DNA of 46,543 nt from Lachnospiraceae bacterium (GTDB lineage: Bacteria > Bacillota > Clostridia > Lachnospirales > Lachnospiraceae), in contig JAFSIA010000020.1 in assembly GCA_017440045.1 (NCBI GenBank), positions 1-46,543 of the forward strand, given 5' to 3'. This document shows, in pieces, positions 35,147-44,457 of the stretch (the stretch's first letter is position 1; the number at the start of each line of letters is the position of its first letter). The notes beneath the pieces were generated by a model. That model did not search any database and was not told the DNA's origin. It was given only the letters and a program-made list of their open reading frames with translations. A program made the position numbers and the translations under genes.

Positions 35147-35174
35147 ATTATAACACATAATTCCATCAAAACAA
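35147..35174 (-). promoter_or_regulatory. Promoter of the GGDEF-like gene
   Basis: TTGTTT (35169-35174) and TATAAT (35147-35152) are 16 bp apart on the minus strand, with TG one base ahead of the -10 (extended -10). The predicted start falls exactly at the first stem of the leader. Confidence 0.7.
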
Positions 35175-35178
35175 GGGG

Positions 35179-35193
35179 TAGTTATACACTTTT
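35179..35193 (+). promoter_or_regulatory. Operator-like repeat 1 in the divergent control region
   Basis: The 15-base sequence TAGTTATACACTTTT recurs at 35220-35234, 41 bp away in the same orientation. This copy ends the -35 side of the minus-strand promoter (35169-35174). Confidence 0.6.
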
Positions 35194-35214
35194 CGTATTT
35201 TTTACTTTTTATTT

Positions 35215-35234
35215 GTGTATAGTTATACACTTTT
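35215..35234 (+). promoter_or_regulatory. Operator-like repeat 2 with palindrome, beside the XRE promoter
   Basis: The second TAGTTATACACTTTT copy is part of a palindrome GTGTATA/TATACAC around two bases (35215-35230). It ends three bases before the -35 of the XRE gene. Likely the autoregulation site of the XRE protein. Confidence 0.65.
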
Positions 35235-35237
35235 TGC

Positions 35238-35266
35238 TTGTTTTTTTTCTACTTTTACCTTATAAT
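35238..35266 (+). promoter_or_regulatory. Promoter of the XRE/S24-like regulator
   Basis: TTGTTT (35238-35243) and TATAAT (35261-35266) are 17 bp apart. The start would be about 25 bases before the ATG, behind an AAAGGAG ribosome site. Confidence 0.75.
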
Positions 35267-35298
35267 ATTTCCATAATTAATTATAAAGGAGTGTTTTT

Positions 35299-36009
35299 AT
35301 GGCTGCTAATTATGAAATTGGAAAAAGATTAAAGTTGCTTATGAGATTAAACAGCTATACCATAAGCCAATTATCTGAAATTTCCGGTGTCTCAGAAGAT
35401 ACCATCAAATCTATTCGAAGCGGAAAAACTACTAATCCTAGCATTAATGTATTAGCCGCTCTAGCTGATGCATTCTCATGTACATTAGACAACCTTATTG
35501 GCCGTTTCCCTAAAAGTCTGGATGAGTCAGAGCTTCTTAGAAAATGGCGAAGCTTAGATAACCATGGACGTTCAGCAGTTACACTTCTTATAGACAGTGA
35601 ATTGACATCCTTGCCAGCTCACTCAAGCAAGACGCGCCCTCTTATGTTCTATTCTCCAAATAAATATACCGGCAATGGCGCTATATTTGACATGACTCAT
35701 CCTGAATATTTAGACATACCGGCAGACTATATGAAAAATGCTGATTTTGGCATGAAAATTGTAAGCGATAGCTTTATACCTGATTACTATCCAGAAGACA
35801 TTGTTGCTCTGGTAAAACGTACTGCTTTAAATGGGGAGACAGGCTTTTATTCTGACGGCACTACTATTTATATCAGAAAATGTGTTTACATAAATGGAAT
35901 AAAGAGACTTATTCCTCTATATCCTGCACACAACGAAATAGAATTGAAAAACACCAACGACTATACCTGTATAGGCACAGCCATCGGTGTTATAAGACTT
36001 GCAAGATAA
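35299..36009 (+). CDS. XRE-family regulator with LexA/S24-like C-terminal domain
   Basis: The N-terminal HTH covers about 6-68 (TISQLSEISGVSEDTIKSIR). The C-terminal S24-like domain (about 140-236) has the Ser motif MKIVSDSFIPDYYPEDIVAL with S158; K194 (or R193) falls 35-36 residues on, near where LexA has its Lys, so cleavage competence is possible but not sure. The only plus-strand gene in this part. It probably controls itself and the divergent GGDEF-like gene through the shared repeats. It looks like a phage-type repressor, but no phage genes are near. Confidence 0.85.
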   Translation: MAANYEIGKRLKLLMRLNSYTISQLSEISGVSEDTIKSIRSGKTTNPSINVLAALADAFSCTLDNLIGRFPKSLDESELLRKWRSLDNHGRSAVTLLIDSELTSLPAHSSKTRPLMFYSPNKYTGNGAIFDMTHPEYLDIPADYMKNADFGMKIVSDSFIPDYYPEDIVALVKRTALNGETGFYSDGTTIYIRKCVYINGIKRLIPLYPAHNEIELKNTNDYTCIGTAIGVIRLAR

Positions 36010-36015
36010 ATTATA

Positions 36016-36714
36016 TTATCCAACAAATTCACTTACACATCTTCTGTATGCTGCCACTGGGTCCTCCGCTGCTGTAATTGGACGACCAACAACTATGTAG
36101 TCTGAGCCGATTTCCTTTGCTTTTGCCGGTGTTGTAACTCTAACCTGGTCTCCAACCTCACCATCAGCAAATCTTACGCCCGGTGTAACTGTAATAAAGC
36201 CTGAGCCACAAAGATCATGAACCTTTCCTGCTTCAAGTGGAGAGCAAACGATACCATCAAGCCCTGAATCTTTTGCATTCTTTGCATAATGCATTACAAC
36301 TTCATCAATTGGTCTCTCAATTAACAAATCATCTCTCATTCTCTCCTCGCTTGTAGATGTAAGCTGTGTTACGGCAATAAGAAGTGGTCTTGTCCCATCT
36401 GGTCTGGTAAGACCTTCTAATGCAGCTTCCATCATAGCCTTTGTACCAGCCGCATGAAGATTACACATATCTACATCAAGATTTGAAAGTACATTCATAG
36501 ACTTCTTTACAGTATTTGGAATATCATGAAGCTTAAGGTCTAAGAAAATCTTGTGTCCCATCTTCTTAATCTCTCTAACAATATCTGGACCTTCTGCATA
36601 AAAAAGCTCCATACCAATCTTTACATATGGTTTCTCATCTTTAAACTTTGATAAAAAATTAATAACCTCCTGCTTGCTACTAAAATCGCATGCTACAATA
36701 ACATCCTTACCCAT
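36016..36714 (-). CDS. pyrF: Orotidine 5'-phosphate decarboxylase
   Basis: PyrF makes UMP in pyrimidine synthesis. The catalytic DxKxxD pattern is present as [13 protein letters not shown], and VTPGVRF and DYIVVGRPI phosphate-loop motifs follow. I start at [11 protein letters not shown] (36714), 232 residues, with AAAGGA ahead; a reading from 36753 would overlap trkH. It converges on the XRE gene with only six bases between stops and no visible terminator. No other pyr genes are nearby. Confidence 0.95.
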   Translation of the reverse strand: MGKDVIVACDFSSKQEVINFLSKFKDEKPYVKIGMELFYAEGPDIVREIKKMGHKIFLDLKLHDIPNTVKKSMNVLSNLDVDMCNLHAAGTKAMMEAALEGLTRPDGTRPLLIAVTQLTSTSEERMRDDLLIERPIDEVVMHYAKNAKDSGLDGIVCSPLEAGKVHDLCGSGFITVTPGVRFADGEVGDQVRVTTPAKAKEIGSDYIVVGRPITAAEDPVAAYRRCVSEFVG

Positions 36715-36737
36715 TTCATTCTTCCTTTCTATATATA

Positions 36738-38177
36738 TTATTTGTTTTTCCATGTTGACGGCATAAGCAATAGCAACATCGGATAAATCTCTAATCTTCC
36801 CACTAACATGTTAAATATAAACACAATCTTTGATAGTGGTGAAAATGCCGCAAAGCTTTCTGTTGGTCCTGCCGCACCAAGAGCCGGTCCAACATTATTT
36901 ATAGTCGATGATACTGCTGTAAAATTAGTTTCAAAATCATATCCATTAAATGTTACTATGATAAATGAACCAACAAAAAGTGCAATATATATTATAAAAT
37001 ATATGGTTACTGACTTTATGGACTCATCTGACAATGCTTTTCCATCAAGCTTTGTAATTTTAATATGCTGTGGATGAATTAGTTTTTTTATTTCTTTTCT
37101 TATTCCTTTGGCAACTATTACCAATCTACTAATCTTTATACCACCTGCTGTGCTACCGGCACAGGAACCAGTAAACATAACAAGCAAAAGCAATCCCTTT
37201 GAAAACTCCGGCCAAATTTCATAATTCACTGTAGTAAAACCGGTGGTCGACATTAGGGATGCAACCTGAAATGCAGAATGTCTTAATGCATCTGCAGTAT
37301 TACCCATAAGATTGTATATATTGATTGTAATCAGTACCACAACTGCCAAATAGGTTATAACATACCATCTGACTTCTTCTAGTTTAAACGCCTGTGAGAA
37401 CTTTCTAAATATTATAAGATAATAAAAACTAAAATTCACACCAAATATAAACATAAAAATAGTAATAATCCACTGTTGAACCGGAGTATAACTAGCTATA
37501 CTGTCTCCTGCCAATCCAAAGCCTCCAGTTCCTGCTGTAGCTATAGATATGCATATATCTTCAAAAAGTGGCATACCTGAAATTGATAATGCAATAATCA
37601 TCAAAATCGTTAATGATATATATATTAAATACAATATCTTAGCAGTTTCCTTCATCTTCGGAACAAGCTTACCTACATTAGAGCCTGAACTCTCTGCTCT
37701 AAGCAAATGCATATTATTAGCTCCTGCCATAGGGAGTATTGCCATAATAAATACAATAACACCCATTCCTCCTATCCAATGAGAAAAGCTTCTCCAAAAT
37801 AGAATGCTTTTAGATACAGCATCTAAATCATTTATAATAGTAGCTCCCGTAGTTGTAAAACCTGATACCATTTCAAATATAGCATCAATTATATTAGGCA
37901 CTTCGCCACTAACATATAATGGTACAGCGCCTAAAATACTAAGAGAAATCCAACTAAGCGCTACCACAACAAAACCTTCTCTTGCATAAAAGCTTCTATC
38001 CTTAGGCTTTTTTACCGATAATAGCATTCCTAATGCTAAGCTTATTGCCGCCGTCACAAGAAAATAGAAGCCAACACTTTCTTTGTATACAAGTGCGACA
38101 ATGCACGGAAGTAGCAAAAAAATCGAGACAAACATCATAACTTTTCCCAAGATATATGCAATTATTTTATAATTCAT
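36738..38177 (-). CDS. trkH: Potassium uptake channel subunit TrkH/KtrB
   Basis: This is the membrane part of a Trk/Ktr potassium transporter. About ten membrane segments and the four pore-loop-like motifs are visible: [34 protein letters not shown] and [14 protein letters not shown]. Length 479 is normal for TrkH. It is 20 bp downstream of its gating partner trkA on the same strand. Confidence 0.95.
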   Translation of the reverse strand: MNYKIIAYILGKVMMFVSIFLLLPCIVALVYKESVGFYFLVTAAISLALGMLLSVKKPKDRSFYAREGFVVVALSWISLSILGAVPLYVSGEVPNIIDAIFEMVSGFTTTGATIINDLDAVSKSILFWRSFSHWIGGMGVIVFIMAILPMAGANNMHLLRAESSGSNVGKLVPKMKETAKILYLIYISLTILMIIALSISGMPLFEDICISIATAGTGGFGLAGDSIASYTPVQQWIITIFMFIFGVNFSFYYLIIFRKFSQAFKLEEVRWYVITYLAVVVLITINIYNLMGNTADALRHSAFQVASLMSTTGFTTVNYEIWPEFSKGLLLLVMFTGSCAGSTAGGIKISRLVIVAKGIRKEIKKLIHPQHIKITKLDGKALSDESIKSVTIYFIIYIALFVGSFIIVTFNGYDFETNFTAVSSTINNVGPALGAAGPTESFAAFSPLSKIVFIFNMLVGRLEIYPMLLLLMPSTWKNK

Positions 38178-38197
38178 AATGGTTATCTCCCAAATTT

Positions 38198-39553
38198 CTA
38201 CTCTAATATATCATCAATATCATCCAAACCTATATTAGTAGTTACGACAATTACTCCATCTCCCGGCATGAGCATATCCTGACCTGATGGTGTTATAATC
38301 TTACCTTTTCGCGATATACAGCATACAAGAAGATTTTTCTTTAATTGAAGCTCAAAAAGAGTTTTTCCAACAACCTTTGCATTGTCCCTTACTCTAAACT
38401 CCAACGCCTCAACTCTTTCATCACAAATTCTGTGAAGTGTCTGTACCTTGCTACCATATGAATTTTGCATAGCTCTTACATATCTTATAATATATGCCGC
38501 TGTTATGGCTTTAACAGATACAACTGTATCCATCTCTAAATCATCCATAACTTCCTTGAAGTTAATCTTGTCTACCTTGGTCATAGTCTTACAGTTAGCC
38601 GCTCTTTTTGCGTAGAGTGTAAGCATAATATTTTCCTCATCAAGGTCTGTAAGAGCAGCCAAAGCATCGGTCTGTGTAATTCCCTCTGACAATAACAGGC
38701 TCTTATCTATGCATGAACCGTGTACAATCATTGCCTGTGGCAATAATTCACTTAATTCCTCGCATCTCTTTCTATCTTCTTCAATAATCTTTACATCGAC
38801 TCCAGTCTTTTGAAGCTGACGTGCAAGATAATAGGATGTGGTACCACCACCTGCTATCATAACTGACTTAATCGGTGAACTCTTTATCTTCATTTTCTTA
38901 AAGAATGATGATGACTCCTCAACCGGCAAGATAAGTGACACTGCATCACCTGCCATAAGTGTAAAATTACCATCAGGTATAATTACCTCATTACCTCTTT
39001 GAACTATACATACAAGAGTTCTCTTTGATGCTATCTTACCTATATCCTTAAGCACAAGTCCATCTAATGGGGAGCCATCTGTTATGGCAACCTTTATAAG
39101 TGTTACTCTGCCCTTTACAAATGTTTCTACCTCAAGAGCTGACGGATACTGAATAAGTCTTGACATTTCGGCTGCAGCTGTCATCTCAGGGTTAATTGCC
39201 ATAGATAGTCCAAGTTCTTCTTTAAGGAAGCTAACCTCCACATCATACTCAGGCTTTCTCACTCTTGCAATAGTCTGGCAATTTCCGACTTTTTTTGCAA
39301 TAAGACAACATAACATATTTATCTCATCACTATCTGTGACAGAAATAAGAAGGTCTGCCTCTTTTATACCTGCCTCCGCCTGGGTTTCATGGCTTGTTCC
39401 GTTACCATTTATACAGAATACATCCATGCTTGAAGAAACCCTTGCTAATTTTTCTTCATCTCTATCAATAACTGTTAAATCGTGGCCTTCTTTACTAAGC
39501 TGTTCTATTAGCGTATAGCCAACTCTTCCACAACCTACAATAATTATCTTCAC
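38198..39553 (-). CDS. trkA: Potassium uptake regulator TrkA
   Basis: TrkA binds NAD(H)/ATP and gates TrkH. It holds two Rossmann (TrkA-N) and two TrkA-C domains: MKIIIVGCGRVGYTLIEQL at 1-19 and SVMIAGGGTTSYYLARQL near 230 are the nucleotide-binding loops. Length is 451 residues, the double-unit form. The start is a GTG with GGAGG seven bases upstream. The trpB terminator lies about 27 bp before it, so it may be transcribed by read-through or from a weak own promoter. Confidence 0.95.
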   Translation of the reverse strand: MKIIIVGCGRVGYTLIEQLSKEGHDLTVIDRDEEKLARVSSSMDVFCINGNGTSHETQAEAGIKEADLLISVTDSDEINMLCCLIAKKVGNCQTIARVRKPEYDVEVSFLKEELGLSMAINPEMTAAAEMSRLIQYPSALEVETFVKGRVTLIKVAITDGSPLDGLVLKDIGKIASKRTLVCIVQRGNEVIIPDGNFTLMAGDAVSLILPVEESSSFFKKMKIKSSPIKSVMIAGGGTTSYYLARQLQKTGVDVKIIEEDRKRCEELSELLPQAMIVHGSCIDKSLLLSEGITQTDALAALTDLDEENIMLTLYAKRAANCKTMTKVDKINFKEVMDDLEMDTVVSVKAITAAYIIRYVRAMQNSYGSKVQTLHRICDERVEALEFRVRDNAKVVGKTLFELQLKKNLLVCCISRKGKIITPSGQDMLMPGDGVIVVTTNIGLDDIDDILE

Positions 39554-39579
39554 AGCATTACCTCCAAAATTTCCTTAAC

Positions 39580-39607
39580 CCCGCTTGACACAAATCAAGC
39601 GGGGTAT
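39580..39607 (-). terminator. Terminator-like hairpin after trpB
   Basis: A perfect 10-bp GC-rich stem CCCCGCTTGA/TCAAGCGGGG with a 6-base loop lies ten bases after the trpB stop. The minus-strand tail (TTAAGGAAATTTT) is only partly U-rich, so termination may be incomplete and allow read-through to trkA. Confidence 0.65.
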
Positions 39608-39616
39608 ATTGGTAAT

Positions 39617-41002
39617 TTATAAATCTGCTGGTACATTTGGAAGTCCTGAAAGTCCAGCTGCAATTTCCTCGTCAGTTGGAACGTAATCGGACATCTCACC
39701 ATCATTAAATCTCTGATATGCAAACATATCAAAATATCCTGTTCCTGTAAGGCCAAAGAGAATTGTCTTCTCCTCTCCTGTCTCTTTACACTTTAATGCT
39801 TCATCTACAGCCACCTTTATAGCATGACTGCTCTCCGGTGCTGGAAGAATACCCTCAACTCTTGCAAACTTCTGTGCAGCATCAAATACTTCTGTCTGAT
39901 GAACTGTGACACCTTCAATATATCCATCTGCATAAAGCTGTGATAATGTAGGGTTCATTCCATGATATCTAAGTCCACCTGCATGGCTTGACGATGGAAT
40001 AAATCCACTACCAAGTGTGTACATCTTCGCAAGTGGGCATACCATACCTGTATCACAGTAATCATATGCATACTTACCTCTTGTAAAGCTTGGACAAGAA
40101 GCCGGCTCTACAGCTATAAATCTATAATCATTATTTCCTAAAAGCTTTTCTCTCATAAATGGTGCAATAAGACCACCAAGGTTTGAACCACCTCCAGCAC
40201 AGCCAATAATAATATCCGGATCTATACCATATTTATCCATAGCAGCCTTTGTCTCAAGACCAATAACCGACTGATGAAGCATAACCTGATTAAGAACGCT
40301 TCCTAAAACATAACGGTAACCTTCTTTGCTTCCAGCAGCTTCAATTGCTTCTGAAATGGCACATCCCAAGCTTCCTGTAGTACCTGGATGAGCCTCTAAT
40401 ATTCTCTTACCAACCTCAGTTGTAGTTGATGGTGAAGGTGTAACGCTTGCACCATATGTTCTCATAACCTCACGTCTAAATGGCTTCTGCTCATAAGAAA
40501 CCTTAACCATATATACATTACAATCAAGACCAAGATAAGCTGATGCCATAGAGAGGGCTGTTCCCCACTGTCCTGCACCAGTCTCTGTTGTCACACCCTT
40601 AAGCCCCTGCTTCTTTGCATAATATGCCTGAGCAATAGCCGAATTAAGCTTATGACTACCACTTGTGTTGTTTCCTTCAAACTTATAATAAATCTTTGCA
40701 GGTGTATCAAGAGCCTTTTCAAGGCAATAAGCACGAACAAGTGGTGCTGGACGATACATCTTATAGAAATCAAGGATTTCCTGTGGAATGTCAAAATAAG
40801 GAGTTGTATCATCAAGCTCCTGCTTAATAAGCTCATCGCAGAATACCGGCTGAAGCTCCTCAAATGTCATAGGCTTCATAGTATCCTTGTTGAGAAGTGG
40901 CGCAGGCTTGTTCTTCATATCAGCTCTCACATTGTACCACTGCTTTGGTAATTCACTTTCTTCTAAATATATTTTATAAGGTATTTTCTTATCTTCGCTC
41001 AT
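39617..41002 (-). CDS. Tryptophan synthase beta chain, TrpB2 type
   Basis: The protein is a PLP-dependent beta-replacement enzyme of the TrpB2 subfamily. The PLP Lys is in NNTSGSHKLNSA (GSHK, versus GAHK in TrpB1), and GAGQWG, the GCAGGGSN phosphate loop and GLTGTGYFD are seen. I start at MSEDKKIPYKI (41002), 461 residues, longer than TrpB1 as usual. No trpA is present, so it may use free indole or serve in recycling. A promoter and a hairpin precede it. Confidence 0.92.
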   Translation of the reverse strand: MSEDKKIPYKIYLEESELPKQWYNVRADMKNKPAPLLNKDTMKPMTFEELQPVFCDELIKQELDDTTPYFDIPQEILDFYKMYRPAPLVRAYCLEKALDTPAKIYYKFEGNNTSGSHKLNSAIAQAYYAKKQGLKGVTTETGAGQWGTALSMASAYLGLDCNVYMVKVSYEQKPFRREVMRTYGASVTPSPSTTTEVGKRILEAHPGTTGSLGCAISEAIEAAGSKEGYRYVLGSVLNQVMLHQSVIGLETKAAMDKYGIDPDIIIGCAGGGSNLGGLIAPFMREKLLGNNDYRFIAVEPASCPSFTRGKYAYDYCDTGMVCPLAKMYTLGSGFIPSSSHAGGLRYHGMNPTLSQLYADGYIEGVTVHQTEVFDAAQKFARVEGILPAPESSHAIKVAVDEALKCKETGEEKTILFGLTGTGYFDMFAYQRFNDGEMSDYVPTDEEIAAGLSGLPNVPADL

Positions 41003-41020
41003 TGTATTTCTCCTTCCCAA

Positions 41021-41035
41021 GTGTGGAATCCACAC
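41021..41035 (-). promoter_or_regulatory. Palindrome at the trpB transcript start
   Basis: GTGTGG and CCACAC around three bases form a perfect 6-bp stem at about +3 to +17 of the expected transcript, just before the GGGAAGGAG ribosome site. It may be an operator or a 5'-end hairpin. Confidence 0.45.
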
Positions 41036-41044
41036 ACGCTTTCT

Positions 41045-41073
41045 ATTCTACCACTTTGTATATTTTTTTTCAA
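41045..41073 (-). promoter_or_regulatory. Promoter of the TrpB2 gene
   Basis: TTGAAA (41068-41073) and TAGAAT (41045-41050) are 17 bp apart on the minus strand, with TG one base ahead of the -10. It lies right after the sfsA terminator. Confidence 0.75.
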
Positions 41074-41101
41074 TCAATTTTAACCTGTTTGTTTTTTATG
41101 C

Positions 41102-41137
41102 AAAAAAGTTAGACTATGGTTCAACCTATAGTCTAAC
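41102..41137 (-). terminator. Intrinsic terminator after sfsA
   Basis: A perfect 10-bp stem GTTAGACTAT/ATAGTCTAAC with an inner GGT/ACC pair is followed by TTTTTT on the minus strand. The first arm contains the last codons and the stop of sfsA. Confidence 0.87.
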
Positions 41138-41815
41138 TTCCACTCTTTCTCTTGCATTCACTTCTGTAAATGTTACATCACAATCAATTGCCATAATATT
41201 TACTCCTGCTGCCTTAGCTTCCTTTAATGCCTCTCCAAAAGCAGCATGCGTTTCGTAATTAGGCTCAAAATATCTTATATCCTTCATCTGTATAACAAAT
41301 AAAACATTTGCCTCATAACCAGCCTTCTTTGCTTCTATTAGTTCATATATGTGTTTCAAACCACGTTCTGTAGGTGCATCTGGGAATCTTGCTACTCCAT
41401 CAACCTCAAGAGTTACACCCTTCACTTCCATAAATCCCTTCGTTCCATCTTCACGCTCATAATATATATCAAAACGGGAATTACCAAACTTCTGCTCTTT
41501 CTTTACAAATGAAATATCATCCTTAAACTCCCCTTCAGTTATCCATTCGTAAGCAATCTGATTAGGTGCTTGTGAGTCCATATTTATAAGGCGTTCATTC
41601 TTCTTAACCTTCACCAAAGAATATCTGGTTTTTCGCCCCGTATCCTCTCCATGGTCTTCCAAATAAACTACTGATTTTCCAGGTATAAGCAGCTCCTTAC
41701 ACCTGCCAGTATTTTTCACATGACACTTCACCTTCTCACCATCAAGATTGGCATATGCTATAAAGCGATTTGGTCTCTCTATGAATATAGCTTCTATAAT
41801 ATTTTTATATTTCAT
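41126..41815 (-). CDS. sfsA: SfsA family nuclease-like protein
   Basis: SfsA was first linked to sugar fermentation in E. coli and carries a PD-(D/E)xK-type nuclease fold. The family stretches RFIAYANLDGEKVKCHVKNTGR, FGNSRFDIYYE and GFMEVKGVTLEVDGVARFPD (with the E-x-K pair) are visible. Length 229 is typical. It is the last gene of the two-component unit, eight bases after the membrane-protein gene, and its end is part of the terminator. Confidence 0.93.
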   Translation of the reverse strand: MKYKNIIEAIFIERPNRFIAYANLDGEKVKCHVKNTGRCKELLIPGKSVVYLEDHGEDTGRKTRYSLVKVKKNERLINMDSQAPNQIAYEWITEGEFKDDISFVKKEQKFGNSRFDIYYEREDGTKGFMEVKGVTLEVDGVARFPDAPTERGLKHIYELIEAKKAGYEANVLFVIQMKDIRYFEPNYETHAAFGEALKEAKAAGVNIMAIDCDVTFTEVNARERVEVRL

Positions 41816-41822
41816 ATTTACA

Positions 41823-42722
41823 TCAACTCTCCATTTTTTTTAATTCCTTTTTGCCTCTACGCACCATGTAAACTGCCATTCCAAATATCAAAAAGCACAC
41901 TGTTCCTCCTGTGAAACCATTCATAAGTCTGGCAAAGAAGGCCTTTCTATCTCCAAATTGTGTAAGCATCGCAGTCTGCATTGACAGTAACGATATAAGC
42001 GCACAGGAAAATGATAACATCTTCGCTGCTGACAATACCGGTTTTTCCAAGCTTCTATATTTTGCCATATTAATTATTGCAGTTGTCAAACAAAAGAAAG
42101 CATACGCTGCTGATGCATAAATCAAAAAGCCGGGGTAAGAATAGCTCTTATTTTGCCAAATCATCTGCACAACAAACCCAGTCACTGCAACATTTAGCAA
42201 AAACATAAGCTTACCACATTTTATGTAACTTATTATACCATCTAATCGCTCCTCTGCTTTGCTGTTATATTCTGCTCTATGTCTATCTTTTCTAACTAAT
42301 CCCAACCTCATCACACTAAGTATAATGTAATATACCCCTATGGCTACTAACCAAACCGAACCAAAAAATAATCCTGAACAAAAATTGTAAACAGCATAAA
42401 TATTATTGACAGCAAATCCACCATATAGCGATATTCGTGCTCTCAGTTCTTTATCGGTAAGATACATATTGCTATATCGGTTGGCATAAAGCATAGCCTT
42501 TATCTTTTTTATAATCGGTGGAGTTCTAATTACTGCAACGGTCAATGTGTATGCTGACACAAAATATGTCACATATGCAACTATCTGATTTGCATCCTTA
42601 AATGCCAAAGAGTATATTAGTGCTACTGTGGATAATATAATCAAAAAAATTATTAGCGCACCATGTGGATACAATATTTTCTTTAATATTGATTTCCAAT
42701 TACTTTTTATCCACGCCTTCAT
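41823..42722 (-). CDS. Polytopic membrane protein linked to a two-component system
   Basis: I do not recognise this family with certainty. About seven to eight hydrophobic segments are visible (for example 20-40, 44-64, 100-118, 120-140, 171-190, 198-220, 236-255 and 268-290) in 299 residues, with a basic C-terminus (RRGKKELKK). The start overlaps the kinase stop by one base (TAATG), so its synthesis is coupled to the kinase. It could be the sensor partner or the protein controlled by the kinase. No transporter motif is seen. Confidence 0.75.
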   Translation of the reverse strand: MKAWIKSNWKSILKKILYPHGALIIFLIILSTVALIYSLAFKDANQIVAYVTYFVSAYTLTVAVIRTPPIIKKIKAMLYANRYSNMYLTDKELRARISLYGGFAVNNIYAVYNFCSGLFFGSVWLVAIGVYYIILSVMRLGLVRKDRHRAEYNSKAEERLDGIISYIKCGKLMFLLNVAVTGFVVQMIWQNKSYSYPGFLIYASAAYAFFCLTTAIINMAKYRSLEKPVLSAAKMLSFSCALISLLSMQTAMLTQFGDRKAFFARLMNGFTGGTVCFLIFGMAVYMVRRGKKELKKMES

Positions 42723-43789
42723 TACATATCTCCTTTCAGAAGAACGGTAAATATAGTACCTTCTCCCTGTACGCTTTTAACAGAAATATCTCCGCTGACG
42801 ATGTCTATAACTCTTTTGACAAGTGCCAGCCCCAAACCATTTCCCTCTGTAGCGTGAGATGTGTCTCCCTGGTAAAACTTATCAAATATATGATTTCCAA
42901 TTTCCGGGCTTATGCCACAGCCTGTATCAGCCACAGTAACCTTTATCTGACCTTCACTTTCTTTTATTGACACTGATACCTTGCCACCTTTTTCGCTAAA
43001 CTTAATAGCATTAGAAATAAGATTATTCCACACGAGGTTCAACAATTCCTCATCCTGAAAAATCATTACATCCTCATCGAAATCTGTTTCGATTTCCAAT
43101 TCCTTTTGCTCCCAGCTGTTCTCAAACATAAGAAGACTCTGACAAAGCTGCTCTGTCAGATTGTACTTCTTCTTTTCCGGATATATCTGTTGATTCTCCA
43201 ACCTATTAAGCTTTAAAATATTAGTCATAAGGGCTGATAATTTCCTTGTCTGCACAGTTATTGCCTTGGCATATTCTAACCTCTCAGCCTCAGATAATCC
43301 ATCTGCCTGAAGCATAGTGCCATAATTTTGTATAACCGCCAATGGAGTCTTTAGCTCATGAGACACATTTGCAATAAAATCAGTTCGCAAAGTTTCAACA
43401 CTAGATAACTCCTCTGTCATATGATTTAATCCCTTTATAATGATATTAAATTCATTATCACTACTCAAACCCTTTATATAGGGGATTCTTACGCCGAAGT
43501 CCCCTTCTATAATGCGATTCATACCCTCCAGCATTCGCTTCAGCGGCCTTTTCACCGTAAGATATCTTCTTATACTATCAATTATCCAAAATAAAACTGT
43601 TATGACTATAACATTTATAAATGTTACTGGCGCAGCTGCTCTCATATCCTGTTCGTCAAAATCAGCAATATTAAAAAACAAAATAAAATTACAGGTAACA
43701 ATAAATCCTGTCATTACGAAAAAAATTATAAAATTGCCTACGGAACTCCACAGCTTTTTCTTTCCATACTGCTTTATCTTTTTTATCAT
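42722..43789 (-). CDS. Sensor histidine kinase
   Basis: Two membrane segments (about 17-41 and 55-74) are separated by a very short outer loop of about 13 residues, so it senses inside the membrane or through a partner. A HAMP-like region (75-130), HisKA with H144 (NVSHELKTPLAVI) and a HATPase_c domain with N, G1 (DTGCGISPE) and G2 (GNGLGLALVK) boxes follow. Length is 355. It overlaps the regulator gene by four bases (ATGA). Confidence 0.93.
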   Translation of the reverse strand: MIKKIKQYGKKKLWSSVGNFIIFFVMTGFIVTCNFILFFNIADFDEQDMRAAAPVTFINVIVITVLFWIIDSIRRYLTVKRPLKRMLEGMNRIIEGDFGVRIPYIKGLSSDNEFNIIIKGLNHMTEELSSVETLRTDFIANVSHELKTPLAVIQNYGTMLQADGLSEAERLEYAKAITVQTRKLSALMTNILKLNRLENQQIYPEKKKYNLTEQLCQSLLMFENSWEQKELEIETDFDEDVMIFQDEELLNLVWNNLISNAIKFSEKGGKVSVSIKESEGQIKVTVADTGCGISPEIGNHIFDKFYQGDTSHATEGNGLGLALVKRVIDIVSGDISVKSVQGEGTIFTVLLKGDM

Positions 43790-44457
43790 TTAATTACCGC
43801 CTTATATCCTAATCCATGTACTGTCTGTATCTCAAAATCATCGCATTCCGAAAACTTATCTCTAAGCTTTGTCATATACACATCCACGACTCTAGGTCCA
43901 GACATCGAATCTGCATCCCAAAACTCCTCCATTAGCTGAGTTCTTGTAAATGTCTTCTTTGGATAAGACAATAGCTTGTAAATAATGTCAAACTCTCTTA
44001 CTGTAAGATTAATCTCATCCTCTCCTATAGATGCAGTTCTCTCCTCAGCATCAAGGGTCAACCTGCCGATTGTTATTTTTTTACTTGTTGCTATTTTGGC
44101 CCTGCGAAGAAGAGCCTCTATCCTTAGTAACAGCTCATTTAAGTCAATAGGCTTTACCATATAATCATCGATTCCAACTCTAAATCCCTTTCTTTTCGAT
44201 TCAAAGTCATCTCTCGCAGTCATAAAAAGAATTGGTATCTCCTTATCCATATCTCGTACCGCTTCTGCAAATTCGAAACCGTCTACACCAGGCATCATAA
44301 TATCTGATATAATCATATCAAATTTGTTTTCATACATAGCATCATATGCATCCTGTGCACACAGGGTACCTATGGCCTCATATCCATTATTATTTAAATG
44401 AGTGCAAACAGTCTTGTTTAAATCCTTATCATCTTCCACTATAAGTATCTTAAACAT
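43786..44457 (-). CDS. OmpR-family response regulator
   Basis: The receiver domain (1-118) has acidic E8-D9-D10, phosphoacceptor D52 (SDIMMPGVDG), a Thr in MTAR and K102 (VKPI). The winged-helix DNA-binding domain (about 128-222) has the typical REFDIIYKLLSYPKKTFTRTQL and VDVYMTKLRDKF stretches. Length is 223. It is the first gene of the unit and overlaps the kinase gene. Confidence 0.95.
   Translation of the reverse strand: MFKILIVEDDKDLNKTVCTHLNNNGYEAIGTLCAQDAYDAMYENKFDMIISDIMMPGVDGFEFAEAVRDMDKEIPILFMTARDDFESKRKGFRVGIDDYMVKPIDLNELLLRIEALLRRAKIATSKKITIGRLTLDAEERTASIGEDEINLTVREFDIIYKLLSYPKKTFTRTQLMEEFWDADSMSGPRVVDVYMTKLRDKFSECDDFEIQTVHGLGYKAVIK

Noticed and set aside
36010-36015. Terminator between the convergent XRE and pyrF genes
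   Set aside because: Only six bases separate the stops and no hairpin is visible there.
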